Shown: one piece after another, positions 63,244 to 64,000 of the stretch | Numbering within the stretch: the stretch's first letter is position 1 | Layout of the letters: every line of letters starts with the position of its first letter | DNA from: Rahnella laticis | Lineage (GTDB): Bacteria > Pseudomonadota > Gammaproteobacteria > Enterobacterales > Enterobacteriaceae | Assembly: GCF_015644585.1 (NCBI RefSeq) | Contig: NZ_JADOBI010000001.1 | Location: 434,001-498,000, forward strand | Length of the DNA: 64,000 bases | Direction of reading: 5' to 3' | Notes under the pieces: generated by a model | Databases searched by the model: none | What the model saw: the letters and a program-made list of their open reading frames with translations, nothing else | What the model was told of the DNA's origin: nothing | Program-made: the position numbers and the translations under genes

Positions 63244-63969
63244 TCAGCCTTTGGCGGCCAGTTCCAGCTCCGCGGTGGAGTCGTAATATTTCAGCCCTTT
63301 TTCGGCCAGACGTGGACGCATGTTGTAAATATCCAGCCCGAGTTCGCCATCGGCCATCCGCGCCCGTTTGCTTTCTTCCAGCGCTTCCCGCTGGCGGCTG
63401 GCTTCACGCACCCGCGCGACGTCTTCGCGGCGAACCACTACCACGCCGTCGTCGTCCGCCACAATGGCATCGCCCGGATACACCAGCTGACCGGCGCAGA
63501 CCACCGGCACGTTGACCGATCCGAGCGTTTCTTTCACCGTACCCTGCGCGTAAACCGCCCGTGACCACACGCGGAATCCCATATCACGCAGCGTTTTGGT
63601 ATCACGTACGCCAAGATCTGCCACCAGCCCGACGACGCCGCGTGCTTTCAGCGAAGTGGCCAGCAGATCGCCGAAGAATCCGTCGGAGCAGGGCGATGTC
63701 GGTGCGACCACCAGAATATCGCCCGGCTGACATTGTTCGACGGCGACGTGGAACATCCAGTTATCGCCCGGTGCGGTGAGCACGGTGACGGCGCTGCCGG
63801 AAATGGCGCAGTCTTGCTGGATCGGACGGATGGCGGGATCCATCAATCCAGTGCGGCCCTGCGCTTCGTGAACGGTGGCCACCCCAAAAGCGGCCAGCGC
63901 CGTGACATCAACAGAATTTGCTCGTGGAATATTGCGCACCACCACGCCTTTTTTGCCGATGAGGCTCAT
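63244..63969 (-). CDS. galC: 4-carboxy-4-hydroxy-2-oxoadipate aldolase GalC (RraA-like fold)
   Basis: Cleaves 4-carboxy-4-hydroxy-2-oxoadipate to pyruvate and oxaloacetate, the last step of gallate and protocatechuate 4,5-cleavage. The 241 residues have the metal-aldolase signature [20 protein letters not shown] followed by GVRD near 122, and the later [14 protein letters not shown]. RraA itself is shorter (about 160). GAGGA precedes ATG 63969. The upstream gene is outside the window. Confidence 0.9.
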   Translation of the reverse strand: MSLIGKKGVVVRNIPRANSVDVTALAAFGVATVHEAQGRTGLMDPAIRPIQQDCAISGSAVTVLTAPGDNWMFHVAVEQCQPGDILVVAPTSPCSDGFFGDLLATSLKARGVVGLVADLGVRDTKTLRDMGFRVWSRAVYAQGTVKETLGSVNVPVVCAGQLVYPGDAIVADDDGVVVVRREDVARVREASRQREALEESKRARMADGELGLDIYNMRPRLAEKGLKYYDSTAELELAAKG

Positions 63970-64000
63970 GCTAAATCCTCCGTCACGCGCGGGAAGATGC

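Noticed and set aside
63983..64000. Possible last codons of another minus-strand gene (stop TGA at 63985-63983)
   Set aside because: Only six codons are inside the window, too few to support a gene.

Overview
This window looks like chromosomal DNA of an enterobacterium of the Yersiniaceae (Rahnella, Ewingella or Serratia type). The inference rests on enterobacterial versions of Amn, ShiA, DhaKLM/DhaR, YaiL, Nac, Spy, AstCADBE and DdpXABCDF, two tRNA-Asn genes, a GH68 levansucrase of the Erwinia/Rahnella kind, and generally GC-rich coding DNA broken by AT-rich patches. No phage, integrase, IS transposase or CRISPR array is visible. The amn-shiA-tRNA-Asn-nac-tRNA-Asn order recalls the asn tRNA region of E. 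coli, here expanded by many catabolic genes.

Layout. 1-9.7 kb: 3' truncated amn, then the dihydroxyacetone/glycerol regulon (dhaKLM on minus; glycerol dehydrogenase and dhaR on plus), yaiL and an RluA-type pseudouridine synthase. 9.8-15 kb: shiA, tRNA-Asn, a PLP aminotransferase divergent from an unusual glutamine amidotransferase, and a VapBC pair. 15.1-24 kb: a seven-gene minus-strand operon (amino-acid-type ABC importer, M20 deacylase, enolase-superfamily enzyme, creatinase-like M24 protein, DapA-like lyase) with a divergent GntR regulator and an SDR; I could not match this set to a named pathway. 24-30 kb: nac behind a sigma-54 promoter, a cstA pair, spy and a MocR regulator. 30.2-32.3 kb: an AT-rich type VI secretion remnant with a lipoprotein, a putative effector/DUF1493 pair and an hcp with a single-base frameshift. 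32.4-39.3 kb: a sugar ABC importer with an FGGY kinase and a SIS isomerase. 40-46.2 kb: the complete arginine succinyltransferase operon astCADBE. 46.3-53 kb: a candidate tiny ORF, tRNA-Ser, levansucrase, three c-di-GMP genes and a second tRNA-Asn. 53.3-60.6 kb: rpiR-ddpXABCDF for D-Ala-D-Ala use. 60.6-61.1 kb: a 500-bp palindromic element. 61.2-64 kb: gallate-type genes (oxidoreductase, galD, galC).

How it fits together. Sigma-54 -24/-12 elements (GG-N10-GC) precede nac, astC and rpiR-ddpX, and a near-consensus NtrC site lies upstream of nac. Much of the window therefore reads as a nitrogen-scavenging region: arginine, D-Ala-D-Ala and perhaps the unknown amino-acid-like substrate of the seven-gene operon, beside carbon routes for glycerol/dihydroxyacetone, shikimate, a sugar and gallate. 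Levansucrase and the c-di-GMP genes point to plant or root surface life. All function calls come from reading the sequence and from memory of protein families; no database search was run.
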